A DNA stretch of 64,000 nucleotides from Deroplatys truncata. Lineage: Eukaryota > Arthropoda > Insecta > Mantodea > Mantidae. The position numbers and the translations under genes are program-made. The stretch is taken from assembly GCA_030765065.1 (NCBI GenBank), contig CM060990.1, forward strand, positions 666,202,618-666,266,617. Direction: 5' to 3'. The notes beneath the pieces were generated by a model, which was not told the DNA's origin, ran no database searches, and saw only the letters and a list, made by a program, of their open reading frames with translations. Every line of letters begins with the position of its first letter. Position 1 is the stretch's first letter. Shown here piece after piece: positions 45,895-55,613 of the stretch.

Positions 45895-46840
45895 GCAAAG
45901 TCTTCATTAATGTCCGTGCACTTTGTCTAGCGAGCTTCCAATTTTTTCATCCAAAGAAAAAATACGATCTGCTCAAACTCTGCAAAATACTCATTATGCT
46001 CATTAACGGCGACGAACACTGCCTCATTTTATGAAAATATCTTCCCACCAAGACCAATCTTCAAGTTTGGGAATAGTAAAAAGTCACTTGATGCAAACTC
46101 TGAAGAATAGGGTGGATCAGCAATCAAGTCGAAGCCAATTTCATTAACTTTACTCATTAGGACTGCTGATATGTGGGATGAAGCATTGTTCTGGAGAAAG
46201 GACACTGCTTTTGTGAAGAGCATAATAAACGCAATTAAGTTTATGAATTTTTCCAGTCGACGAAACAGTCCTCGCCCTCTTTGGCACGCTCTCACCAATC
46301 GTTGTCCGTTGTTATGACTGCTGCTTTGTCCCGGTTGTCTAATGATGGACCTAAGCTTCATACACAGTGATGATCGGCGCAAGAAGTCCTATGGATTGGG
46401 GTTAAACAGTGCCAGACGTTGTGGATATATTTTTCCAGATGCGCTTTTGATTAACAGTCAGCAATTGTGGCGCCCAACGTGCACCCAGCTTTGCCATTTC
46501 TTATTTCCTTGCAGAATATTGTGTATTCGTACATTTGAGATGCCTATCGTTTCGGCTATCTAGGGGGATTTCACCAGCTCTTTCATTACGGTATCAGGGA
46601 TCTCTTTTAAAATGATTTCCTTTGTGGTAACCTCAACTGGGCGGTTGGAGTGTGCTTCATCTTCAGTGTTTCTTCGACCATGTTGAAACTCATTTATCCA
46701 GAAATAAGCGGTCTATGACGGTGTTGTCTTCGCCTGAACTTCATCCACCTCTGCTTTCATCTGTTTTGAGGCCTACTCTTAAAATGGAAAAACTTAGTAA
46801 CATCACGGAACTCGTACTTTCTCGTTTTCTAGTATGTGTG
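45895..46840 (-). pseudogene. mariner transposase, near full length but decayed
   Basis: On the minus strand the parts of a mariner transposase appear in order over several frames. Near 46740-46650: INEFQHGRRNTEDEAHS then NRPVEVTTKE (linker). Near 46565-46480: IAETIGISNVRIHNILQ (second helix-turn-helix). Near 46400: LALFNPN.. DFLRR leading to the first catalytic Asp region, now frameshifted. At 46195-46070: FLQNNASSHISAVLMSKVNE (the second Asp is now Asn) then YSSEFASSDFLLFPNLK with the third Asp and LGGKIF. The C-terminus follows to about 45900. It represents a third mariner lineage. I could not find terminal inverted repeats. Confidence 0.85.
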
Positions 46841-47177
46841 ACACTGATCACTTCAGGTATCTCTCAACAATTTCTCTAAAACCGAATCACTCTTACCTGC
46901 AATGGTGCCATTATACACAATTTCCCGTCATGTTATAGACTTTTATCAGAATTATCAAATAGCCCTTGTATTGCATCATTAAGGAACTCAGGCGTTTTGC
47001 TATCTGGCACTCGTCACGTTTCGTTACGGAAAAGGACATTGTTTAATTTTGGGATTGTATTGAGATGACTATGAACCACTCAACGCATCTAGAGAGCTAG
47101 ATCCTGTCTGCAACTATAATGTTTTCAAATGCAATATCTTCTCTGCCTTAACGGAGAGGACTCGACACCGATCCAGA
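46841..47177. other. no recognisable feature
   Basis: Unassigned sequence upstream of the decayed mariner. It may hold the mariner's 5' end, but I see no inverted repeat. Confidence 0.4.
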
Positions 47178-47461
47178 AAGAATTACATTAAATTGAGTTT
47201 TATTTATGGAACGCTCTTTAACTGTCGTGGTTCCTAGCGTTCCATTCTATATTGGGAGTGAAAGATCGGTAATTTTGCTCAGAGGCCTCTTTATCATGCT
47301 TGAGGTTTTTTTACGTGCCGTAAATCTACGACACATCTTCCTTCTGAAGGAAGCCATGCTAAGGATTTTTACGCCCAAAAAAATCCATCGCCCTCCGCCG
47401 GGTTTGAACCCGCGACCTCGAGACCTAGAAGCTAGCATAGTAACTACTACACCACGGAGGA
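47178..47461 (-). repeat. tRNA-derived SINE, family C (copy C3)
   Basis: Complete minus-strand copy with a 15-bp target duplication, one mismatch (CGACACCGATCCAGA at 47163-47177; CGACACCGATCTAGA at 47462-47476). The head GTCCTCCGTGGTGTAGTAGT and B box CGGGTTCAAACCCGG can fold as a tRNA with a CCTCCG/CGGAGG acceptor stem. The 3' end is an AATTTAATGT-type tail. Confidence 0.94.
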
Positions 47462-47469
47462 CGACACCG

Positions 47470-47950
47470 ATCTAGAGGGGATATTGTAGCTACGCCCCAT
47501 GAGGGGGCGTCCCCGGAAGGAAGGCTGAGGCGAGAGAGGAAACCGAGCGGCCGGATCCTGGAGCGACGGTACAGCAATGATTGGGTCCTAAGTTTCCAAA
47601 AGTAGACACACCGGCAGACGTACAGGCAGACCGGGGACTCCGCCCCGCACAGAGGTGCTCCAATGTCCCTCGAGGGAGTTCGGATACCCCAGCACCAGCC
47701 GAAAGCCAAGGTACGGAGAAAGTTTCAGAGAGCATCCTTTTCCCCTACCACGCTGCACCGAAACACCATCGCCGACACTTCCGACCCTGATAGAGGCCAT
47801 CGGGATGAAGGATGAATGAAATGATAAATAGAACGAAGTGGAACACCCCCAAAAATCCCATGGCTTAGTAGAGTGGTCGGTCGCCGGGGATCGACCCCGG
47901 GACCTCCAGAATGAAGAGCACAGACGCCGTCTGAGCCATCCCGGGTCCAT
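47470..47950 (-). repeat. tRNA-derived SINE, family D (copy D6)
   Basis: The head on the minus strand (47945-47885) has GGATGGCTCAGACGGCGTCT and GGTCCCGGGGTCGATCCC. The body contains GTGGTATTTCGG-type GTGTTTCGGTGCAGCGTGG and a 3' end GTAGCTACAATATCCCC that touches the C3 target duplication. Shadow frames of 69-120 codons run on both strands. Confidence 0.82.
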
Positions 47951-48658
47951 TTAGTTGAGACTTGCCAACTTGGCTGGTGACTCCTTTCTATCTACTGGTG
48001 TGTACTAGATACGTATCGTATTTGGAGAGTACGGATTATAAATTAATTCAGTGATCTAAACTGAAGTTACTATATACCATTCATGTACTAAAGCCAATGA
48101 GCCATGCTCTGCCGAAACAGGGTGGTCCTTGATAACCGTAGCTTCTATGGATTTCATAGTAATGTTTACTTTCGAGCGCCATATATGTAACTTGTTTGAA
48201 ACTGTATTATTGTTTCCATTAAGCTATAACTAGTTAGAATCGACTTGTGATAATACAAGCGTTGTTCCCTCATCCTGAATGAAATCAAATCCGTGTTGCC
48301 TAATTTGATGCGATTACTGGACAAACCTTCAGCATTATTATCTTTAAATAGATAGAAGAAACATTTTTTTCTTAATTTCAGAGCATTGTGATGTACAGTA
48401 GATACTTTTTAACAAGTAATGAGCGAACCAGAGAGTCTATTACTAAGAATTCTATAATATTACTTTTAAGCTACATAAATGTGATTTTAAATGTTAATAC
48501 ATAAGTAATGTTACTCTTTTTCTTTTTCAGGTAAGTGTCGAGACATTTTAAAACTGTGAATCTACCAGCTTTCGGTGAGTGTTACACTAAATAATCAATA
48601 ATTATTCATTGAAAATCGATTAGGTGGCTTTATAACTATTACGGGCGGTGCCAGGAAA
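47951..48658. other. no repeat recognised; contains the candidate splice site at 48530
   Basis: AT-rich sequence with no open frame above 60 codons. The only notable element is the acceptor-donor juxtaposition at 48511-48536. Confidence 0.4.
48511..48536 (+). promoter_or_regulatory. candidate recursive splice site (ratchet point)
   Basis: A pyrimidine-rich tract TTACTCTTTTTCTTTTTCAG ends at 48530 and is directly followed by GTAAGT (48531-48536). An excellent 3' splice site thus touches an excellent 5' splice site with no exon between. Known recursive splice sites in long Drosophila introns have this form. A branch-point-like GTTAATAC lies about 35 bp upstream. If real, the window lies inside a long plus-strand intron. 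Chance occurrence is possible. Confidence 0.35.
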
Positions 48659-49492
48659 TGAGGCAGTATTTTATATCACAACACTGTGAATGCCAGAGTG
48701 ATTGTAGTGTAAATTAGCATTATTGTATGACAATGGTTTGAGATGTTTATTAGTTATAAGCATTGTTAGGAAATAAGTTTACACGGCCTCACTGAAACTG
48801 ACAATAGGAGCGGGTAACAATGAGCGAGGGGGTGAGTTGTTTATCAATTAGAAGAGACAAGCAAATGACGTCAGAGTAGCGTGCTTTTCTTTAGAAATGG
48901 AGGAAATATCTTCCCTAGAGCATATGTGTTCGTAATTTTGATTGGATATAAAAATAGACGCTAATGTTGGCGCGCTTTATTAACCAATAGCAGCTCTGTT
49001 ATAATGTTTAGGCATATCGGGGTGAGGGAGTATAAATTCTAAAGCTGGAGACAAGTAACGCACAGTTCAACAGAATCATCCACGGGTTATACGTCGCGCC
49101 GTTTAACAGAATCATTCACGAAGTACACGTTATGCAATTCTACAGAATCTCTCGTGTCGTAAAGTTAGTTACAAAATGTGAAGTACTAGAATTAATAATG
49201 TGCGGCAAATAAGTGATTGTAGTTACATTCGAAAATATAACAGTTTCAATCGGGCGTGTATCAAGAGTAATTATGTGAAATGAATAAAATGTGATGGCAA
49301 TAAAAGTGTAAAAACAAATTCTTTTATCAGTGTTATGTTTTAGTAACAACTCCTTTCCGTTTACACACCCTGTTCAAGAGATTTGCTCGACTGGTAATAA
49401 TAGCTAGCCGGAGGACAAGGAACTCAAAATTCAAAATAGTAAAACAATAACAGGCGCTCAGCAAATAAGATAACACGAAAGTTACCGCGACA
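48659..49492 (+). mobile_element. solo LTR, family B (copy B3)
   Basis: TG at 48659 to CA at 49492, with GAAA on both sides (48655-48658 and 49493-49496). It carries CRE TGACGTCA at 48866-48873, CCAAT, TATAAATT near 49031, the 36-bp unit twice plus the degenerate copy (about 49050-49155), and AATAAA signals near 49283-49303. The length is 834 bp. It ends GTTACCGCGACA. Confidence 0.94.
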
Positions 49493-49573
49493 GAAAGTAT
49501 ATCTTTAAGTAGGGGTTAGGGTTAGAGACTGGAGAAGATTACACAGAAATCTCATAGGCATTTTGTAGGTGTA

Positions 49574-49934
49574 CAAGGTGGACCATTTAAGTTGAGACTG
49601 TAAAATATCTCCAAAACTAAACGTTGTAGAAAGAAATGTTTTTAAGAAAATTTGCTTGATGTTATGGGGGAAAGTAAATGCCGTTAGTCGTGTTTTATTT
49701 GGAGGACGTTGTGATGGTCACTACAGGGTCAATTTAAATTGACCCTAACTGTAGGTTCCCATTTTAAAAGTTAAATTTACCATAAAGTTACCATAATAAC
49801 GTCTTTCAAACAAATCACGACTAATGACATTTACTTTCCCCCATAATATGAAGTAAATTTTATTAAAGACATTTCTTTCTACAACGCTTAGTTTAGGAGA
49901 TGTTGTACAGTCTCAACTTAAATGGTCTACCCTG
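49574..49934. mobile_element. palindromic Tc1/mariner-type MITE (P1)
   Basis: Ends CAAGGTGGACCATTTAAGTT and, reverse-complemented, CAGGGTAGACCATTTAAGTT, flanked by TA (49572-49573 and 49935-49936). The arms are about 170 bp each and meet near 49740 at GGTCAATTTAAATTGACC, a perfect 18-bp palindrome, so the whole 361-bp element is one inverted repeat. It has no coding capacity. Copy P2 at 29886 is a relative with a longer loop. Confidence 0.92.
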
Positions 49935-49954
49935 TATAACCCTGAGAGGGAACG

Positions 49955-50317
49955 GTGAATGGTAAGAGCCGCACGAGGGCTTTACACTCAAGAGTGATTC
50001 GGCGAGATATAGGTCCTTGCATTTTCAAAATGAACAAGCGCCTTCCCTTCAATCCCAAGCTGGGAAGGGCTACAAAAGCGGCCTCCTACAAGGGGAATCC
50101 TATCCTAGGAGAGGCCCAGTCCGAAAAGATCAGTAAAACTGTCACATCTGTTCGCCAATCTTGCGAGGTTGTTACCATGAAAGACCTCTACTATGGGAAA
50201 ATAGTCAAAGACACACAAGTAAGTACTGTCGAGCTTACTGTAGTTAGATTCTCGATGTGGAATACGATGAATCGGGTGTGTCCTGAGCTGTTACTCTTGG
50301 TACACACTATGAGTTAG
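49955..50317 (+). CDS. unidentified 120-codon open frame (doubtful)
   Basis: A Lys/Arg-rich frame just right of MITE P1. The first 90 codons (for example KMNKRLPFNPKLGRATKAAS, then YKGNPILGEAQSEK) lie in sequence more GC-rich than its surroundings and do not look like simple AT-rich noise. A strong donor-like GTAAGT occurs at 50219-50224, so codons before it could be an exon and those after it intron. I see no acceptor at a sensible place and no domain I recognise. It may instead be part of an unknown repeat. Confidence 0.15.
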   Translation: MNGKSRTRALHSRVIRRDIGPCIFKMNKRLPFNPKLGRATKAASYKGNPILGEAQSEKISKTVTSVRQSCEVVTMKDLYYGKIVKDTQVSTVELTVVRFSMWNTMNRVCPELLLLVHTMS

Positions 50318-50389
50318 TGCATGCCAGTTACAAATAACGTGTACCTGAGGAAGAGGATTTAGAATATTAGCAGATGTGATGTTTGGATA

Positions 50390-50518
50390 TCACATCTTCC
50401 TTCCGAAGGAAATCATGCTAAGATTTTTTACACCCAAAAAACTCCATCGCACTCCGCCGTGTTTAAACCCGCGACCTCAGAAACTAGAGGAACTAGTAAC
50501 CACTACGCCACGGAGGAC
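50390..50518 (-). repeat. tRNA-derived SINE, family C (copy C4, 3' truncated)
   Basis: Minus-strand head (TCGTCCTCCGTGGCGTAGTG) and degenerate B box (GGGTTTAAACACGG), then the GGGTGTAAAAAATCTTAGC region to CTTCCTTCGGAAGG, where it stops. The second half of the family is missing. Confidence 0.85.
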
Positions 50519-50574
50519 GACTCTCGACTGTCACCTTATATCTGTAAGAAATGTAGTTTAGTTGTTTTATTAGT

Positions 50575-50830
50575 TTCTCTACCATTTACCAAGTAGGTGG
50601 AGAATATATTGCATTCCACCCAAAAATTTCATACCGAGATTTCACCGGAAATACATGTTTTGATGTCCACTGAATACAAAATATGATGTTATATTCACAT
50701 AACTTTCTCTACCCTCTGTTGTTTATTACTGAGTATACAAATTATTCTTGCGAAAGTTTATTTTCCAATCTACTTCATTTTAATCGAGATAAACCTTTCA
50801 TAAAATAGCTGCACTACCATTTGTTTATAA
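50575..50830. repeat. S repeat, two terminal pieces (S10)
   Basis: About 50575-50680 is the 3' end of an S unit on the minus strand (TTTCTCTACCATTTACC, then GATTTCACCGGAAATACATG). It is joined directly to the 5' start of a plus-strand unit (TCACATAACTTTCTCTACCC through TCGAGATAAACCTTT). The centre of both units is absent. Confidence 0.78.
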
Positions 50831-51259
50831 ATACAAAGGTATGAAACAGATATTAGCAAAAGGATCGAAAATAATGTATTAATCTTGCTTATAAGTGTTA
50901 AAACGGAAATCTAATGGAATGGATGGGGAAATTTGATACACTGTATATTTATACATATATTCTATATTACAATTATTAATGTATTATTGTTTTAAAACAG
51001 CGCTTCTATCATTAACTTTACCCTGAGCATTTATATATTTTAAGTTATTAATTATAATTGTATTGATTACAGCAATGAGAGAGAAAACAGAATTGAATAA
51101 CATGGAAAATGCCTTAAATAAAGTGATCGTAAAAGAGCAAATTTCGCATTTTTGCATTAAAAGAATATTGTGATAACACAGAAGATGTAACCAAAGGCGA
51201 GAATTCAATCAATAAAACGTTTTATATATAAGCCGGCTCTAAATATGTTGTTCTTATGA
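50831..51259. other. no recognisable feature
   Basis: AT-rich spacer with a 74-codon minus frame (50984-51208) of no recognisable family. Confidence 0.4.
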
Positions 51260-51546
51260 TTTATGTCCTCCGTGGTTCAGTTGTTACCATGCTAGCCTCG
51301 TTCCCGAGGTCGCAAGTTCAAACCCGGCGGAGGGCGATGGATATTTTTCGGGCGTAAAAATCCCTAGCAAGGTTTCCTTCGAAAGGAAGATGTGTTCGTA
51401 GATTTACGGCACGTAAACGAACTTCAAGCCTGATAAAGCGGCCTCTGAGCAAAATAACCGGTCTTTCGCGACCAATATAGAATAGGATGCTAAGGACCAC
51501 AGCAGTTAAAGGCGTCCATAAATAAAGCTCAATTTTTTAAAATTAA
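51260..51546 (+). repeat. tRNA-derived SINE, family C (copy C5)
   Basis: Full plus-strand copy with head GTCCTCCGTGGTTCAGTTGT, B box AAGTTCAAACCCGGCGGAGG, hairpin TCCTTCGAAAGGA, the ACGGCACGTAAACGAACTTC block and a T-rich 3' end. TTCTTATGA is present at 51251-51259 and 51547-51555, a 9-bp target duplication. Confidence 0.92.
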
Positions 51547-51939
51547 TTCTTATGAATATGTTATTTATTCCATGCAAGTATTTTCAAACTGTGTAAGTTT
51601 GTTTTACGATCGATAGTAACCAGACAATAGCATAAATAAACAAGATTCAACTATTGGCATTGTTAAGAATTTTTTTCACTGAAAAAGGAGGGAAAGTGGA
51701 AGGAGTGTACAAATTCGCTACGCGTGCATTTGGTTTATTTCGTGTATAAACACCTTGGGTTTAATGGATGCATATATGTAGAGAAGTTAGTAACAGTTTA
51801 CAAACTAACTCCACAACATGTATAGGAATGAATTGCTGCATGACCATAACTTATATACAAACCTTGAGGCGCGTGCAGCGGGAGCTATGTTATCACTGGC
51901 CGACACGTCAATGGGCAGGAAAGGCCAATAGTAGGTATA
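51547..51939. other. no recognisable feature
   Basis: AT-rich spacer; an 84-codon plus frame begins at 51768 and runs into SINE D7. Confidence 0.4.
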
Positions 51940-52440
51940 GGTTATACAACGGAGGGGGACACCCCGCGCCTTACTACCTACATAGATCTATTGTAGCTAC
52001 TACCCTCAGTAGGAAGGAATGAAGTGACGGAACCAAAGGAGGCGACAGGACACAGGGACGCGCGGAAGTGTCTAACCTCCCAGGCTGGAAGACTCGTTCC
52101 ACTACTGGAGCTGTCTAGAGAGGGCAATGAACCACCCCAAGCAGCCCTTCAGTGTCCACGGGATGCACTCTTTCCTTCGAGCAAGTATCTGCGCTATCTC
52201 TCCGCCATATGCCACGAAACCTAGAAGCACACCTGGAACATGGAGAAGGAAACGAAATGAAAGAGAAAGGATGGGAAGGTAATCATGGTAGATGAGAAAC
52301 TACCTCAGTATTCGCCTACCGACCAAGGAAATCCACGATAAACCCAAGGCCAGAGCGGGCGGTTGACGGGAATCGAGCCCGGGACAGCCCGAATGCGAGC
52401 TTCACACGCTACCGCGGAGCCATCTCGCTCAGTGTCCCAA
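51940..52440 (-). repeat. tRNA-derived SINE, family D (copy D7)
   Basis: The head on the minus strand (52435-52365) has GAGCGAGATGGCTCCGCGG and a GGCTCGATTCCCGTC B box. The body shares CTAGAAGCACACCTGGAA and CAAGCAGCC blocks with D2. The 3' end lies near GAGGGGGACACCCCGC at 51952. A duplicated AACCTAGAAGC block marks the D2/D7 subfamily. Confidence 0.78.
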
Positions 52441-53037
52441 TAGTACTATAAATTCGCTTAATTTCAACGCATTTGTATATTCTCGGTATATCACGTTCGT
52501 CCGCTCTTACTACATAAGTACTTAAGCACTGGAGTTTGATTTGTTCCTGAAATTGTTAGAAAAACCCTTTTCGTTTAATTGCAATGCCAATGCGACTCGA
52601 TAGTGATAGGCAATGTGATTTACAAATGGTGGCAAGCTATTATGTTTGGAAATGGAGCGCCGTGTGACTATGCCACCGGGCACTAATTCTATTACAGCCC
52701 GTTCATTGAAATTAGTTCGTCCACGGTCATTGTTTGTCGATCAGCTGGCAGTTAACGCTAATTCGGTTTTACTCTTTGTGCCGTAGCATTTTCTGTTTCT
52801 TTGTTGTTGCACTAAACAGATAGATAGCACTGAGTGTGGAAATGATAAACGTTTATAATTGGAGAGCTAGGTAACCAGAAGCTCTGTGCATTATGGTTGC
52901 TTCCCTTTGGTGGATATGTAAATCGAGATACGTAAATTCGGTTCCTCACTAGCTGCCCCAGCCCATGGCGATGTTTAAACCGAAATTTGTTTCATAAAGA
53001 GGATAAAATTAAATATAGGTATTGAGGGTGTTTCTCT
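52441..53037. other. no recognisable feature
   Basis: No open frame above 60 codons and no match to the repeats named here. Confidence 0.45.
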
Positions 53038-53176
53038 GAAATGCTTTGTTTAAAAAAATCCATGTTATATTCACGTGACTTTCTGCAGCCACTATCGTCA
53101 ACTTTTATGTCTCCTCTGTAACGTATTCTTAAAAAACTTATTTTTCGATCTACTTCATGTTCATTGAGATAAGCGT
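53038..53176 (+). repeat. S repeat, 5' fragment S11
   Basis: CATGTTATATTCACGTGACT begins a 5' S end that runs to GATAAGCGTTTGCAGA. SINE D8 follows immediately. The rest of the unit is not found on the far side, except perhaps a short AGTGTTTGCAGAAATAATTTC at 55613. Confidence 0.65.
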
Positions 53177-53530
53177 TTGCAGACCGAGTGAGGTGGCTCA
53201 GGTGGTAACGTCCGTGGCCCGCATTCGGGAGGTCGTAGGTTTGAATTTCTGCGGCCTACCTTCCTGACCCATGGGTTTTTTCAGAGGTTTCAGAGGATCG
53301 ATAAGCAAATGCTGGGAAGGATCATTAAATCCCCTGAATTTCCTGTCCCTCTATTTCACCTCCATTCTCATTTCACTTCACCTTTCATCCGCCTTGGTCT
53401 CTTTCAGGGTTGAAGGTGTCGGCGGGGGATCTCGGATGATCTGTGGAAACCTTCGTGCCCTCGAATGGGGGTGGTCTCCAAGTTTCTGGTCCCCCAGGGA
53501 ATGTGTAAGTTTAGGGGCGGTAGACTGCAC
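53177..53530 (+). repeat. tRNA-derived SINE, family D (copy D8)
   Basis: The head GAGGTGGCTCAGGTGGTAAC (A box) and GGTCGTAGGTTTGAATTTC (B box) lies at 53184-53255. The body has CATGGGTTTTTTCAGAGG, CAATTCTCATTTCACTTCAC-like and TTTCAGGGTTGAAGGTGTCG blocks. Both strands show shadow frames of about 90 codons. Confidence 0.82.
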
Positions 53531-54281
53531 ATACATTTGAGGTACACTAACCTAATGGCATGTAATCTACACACGTGTAATTTGCAAACACAAAATTTCG
53601 AAGCGTAAACTACCCACACAAACAAAGCAAGTAATAAAATACAGCATGGAATTTGCACATAGACCTCGATACATAAAAAGAGCAACAGTAGCTGGTATTA
53701 ATTTAAAAACACCAGTGTATTCAAGAAAAAAAGTCTGCTGTTATCAAAATAAAGGCTACATCTGGTTGTATTTTGCCCTCTTAATGTTTTCCATTCTGGA
53801 TATATGACCCTCATTAAAAACTCTTATATTTATCTCTATAGTTTCCTTCTTCCTTAAAGTGTTATTTTTAATTCTTGCTGTCTCACACAGCTCCTGTAGC
53901 TGCACATATGTGTCTATTTGAAATTCAAGCAACTTCTCTAGAAATATTGGGACGAGGAGCGTAAAATGTGTTATTAAATAAATCTGCTATCAAAAGACTC
54001 GCAAGCATTGGTTGTACGCTGCAAGCTTACGGTCTTAGCTGCCCAAATGGAAGATGGAAAGGTAGCATGACCAGCTACATACCCATGTATCTAATAAATA
54101 ATCACAATAATCATCAAGCGTCTCATCTTGTGGCGTACTGTCCTTTAAATCTGAAACAAAACAGTCGTCAACTTCATGCCAACTTTGGTAGGCCAAATAT
54201 AAGCTTTAACCGTCAGCCAATTTCTGAATCATTTTTGCCATATTCACTTATCAACCCGTGTATACTAATCTGTCGTAGGAC
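53531..54281. other. no recognised gene
   Basis: A 107-codon plus frame at 53968-54291 (for example LQAYGLSCPNGRWKGSMTSY) has no domain I recognise and runs into LTR A8. Otherwise AT-rich. Confidence 0.35.
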
Positions 54282-55288
54282 TGCGAAGTAGTTCGTTTGT
54301 TACGTTATTTGCATCACGCTTTGGGCGTCAATTTGAAATAGGTCGTATTGAAGGAGTTGTATTATATTTAAACTGTTGGGGAGCCGAACTTGTAGTAGTT
54401 GCAACCGCACGTATGGTACCCGGTTTCCGGTAGCCTTCGTCCCAAATATACTTTCAGGTGGCCTTTGCCCCAAGTTTAAAAAAATATTAACTTTATAATT
54501 TGTTTGTCTCTTTAAGTATTACATATTTATGTTTGCCTCGGCTGCGTCAGTATTATTGTTAGAGACATGGAAGTCTTGGCAGAGTTGTGATACGACCAAG
54601 AATGTAGGCTTACACAGATTTTAAGTTTTAATTCACTCCTTTTTATTAATCCTTGACACAAATTAAATAGCACTTCACTGATATCGAGAGCTGTGAGATT
54701 CTTTTATTTGATACTTGCACTTTTTAACACGTATACTATTTTAGTCTCACACGAATACGTAATTTCTCGAGGACAGATCTTGCGTCTGGTTATGATCACT
54801 GTCTAGAAGCAGCACGTCAGGTTATGAGCACTGTTTGGAGGCAACTGAATTGATTTCAACCGTCTAAACTTGTAAATTTCTGTATTTCAAGTCTCTGATT
54901 GGCTAATCCTACTCCAATAGAATACCTTCATTTAACTAAAGCTTTTTCTGGTTGTTGTTTGGCTATTTTATAAACTGTCACTAAAATTACATTATTGTTA
55001 CTCCAAGAATCACAAGTAACATTTAAACTTACTAATTCATTATTGCCTCAAGGTTACCTCATTGTTAGCAACTTTTTGACCTATTTCTCACAGCTCCTAA
55101 TTATTAAATTACGTAATGCATTCACATAACATTATTGAACATGTTTACAATAATATAAGCATATGCAATGACTGTTATATATATTTAAAAATTATTACAT
55201 ACACATATTGCTTCCAGGCGGGCTGTTATTGAACTTACATATTATATAATTTGACTGAAATCATTTAAGTGTTAATAATACTGCCTCA
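54282..55288 (-). mobile_element. solo LTR, family A (copy A8)
   Basis: Complete minus-strand copy of about 1007 bp, 5' end TGAGGCAGTATTATTAACAC at 55288. The 32-bp unit is present twice (about 54775-54850), as in A2 and A6. The flanks (GGAC left, ACAT right) do not match, so this copy has either lost its target duplication or arose by recombination between two elements. Confidence 0.9.
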
Positions 55289-55454
55289 ACATTTGAATAT
55301 GCTGTCTATATTTGCTTACATATTATATTGCGGTGTGTGCAGTTTATATGCTCCAGAAACGAAAAAGAAAATAGGGTTTGTGTAGTTTATATGCCCTAGA
55401 AGGAGAAGAAAACCTTATTAACTGTCATACCTGTTTGAACTCTGCAGTTTACTA
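55289..55454. other. imperfect direct duplication
   Basis: GTGTGCAGTTTATATGC and GTGTAGTTTATATGCCC recur about 50 bp apart with following CCAGAAACGAAAAAGAAAA or CTAGAAGGAGAAGAAAA. A short local duplication of unknown origin. Confidence 0.55.
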
Positions 55455-55613
55455 ACCACGGGGGGGGGCAGCCTGTCGTGACCCCTGGTCCGGCCGCCCT
55501 TTATCTTCTCTCACCTCGTCCATTTCTCCCGGGGACGTCCCATCAGGGGCATAGGTACAAAAGTTCTACGTGCTAAATCCCCCTCCGCGTCGAATCCTAT
55601 CCTATCCTAAGTG
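55455..55613 (+). repeat. SINE family D, 3' fragment (D10)
   Basis: Carries the family D 3' body (TCTCCCGGGGACGTCCCATC, then GGGGCATAGGTACAAAAG) and a CCTATCCTATCCTAAG tail that matches the left end of D3. The tRNA-like head is absent, as in a 5'-truncated retroposed copy. Confidence 0.75.

Noticed and set aside
51267..51340. A functional tRNA gene in SINE family C heads
   Set aside because: The same head recurs at six places attached to the same body, with target duplications. These are retroposons, not tRNA loci.
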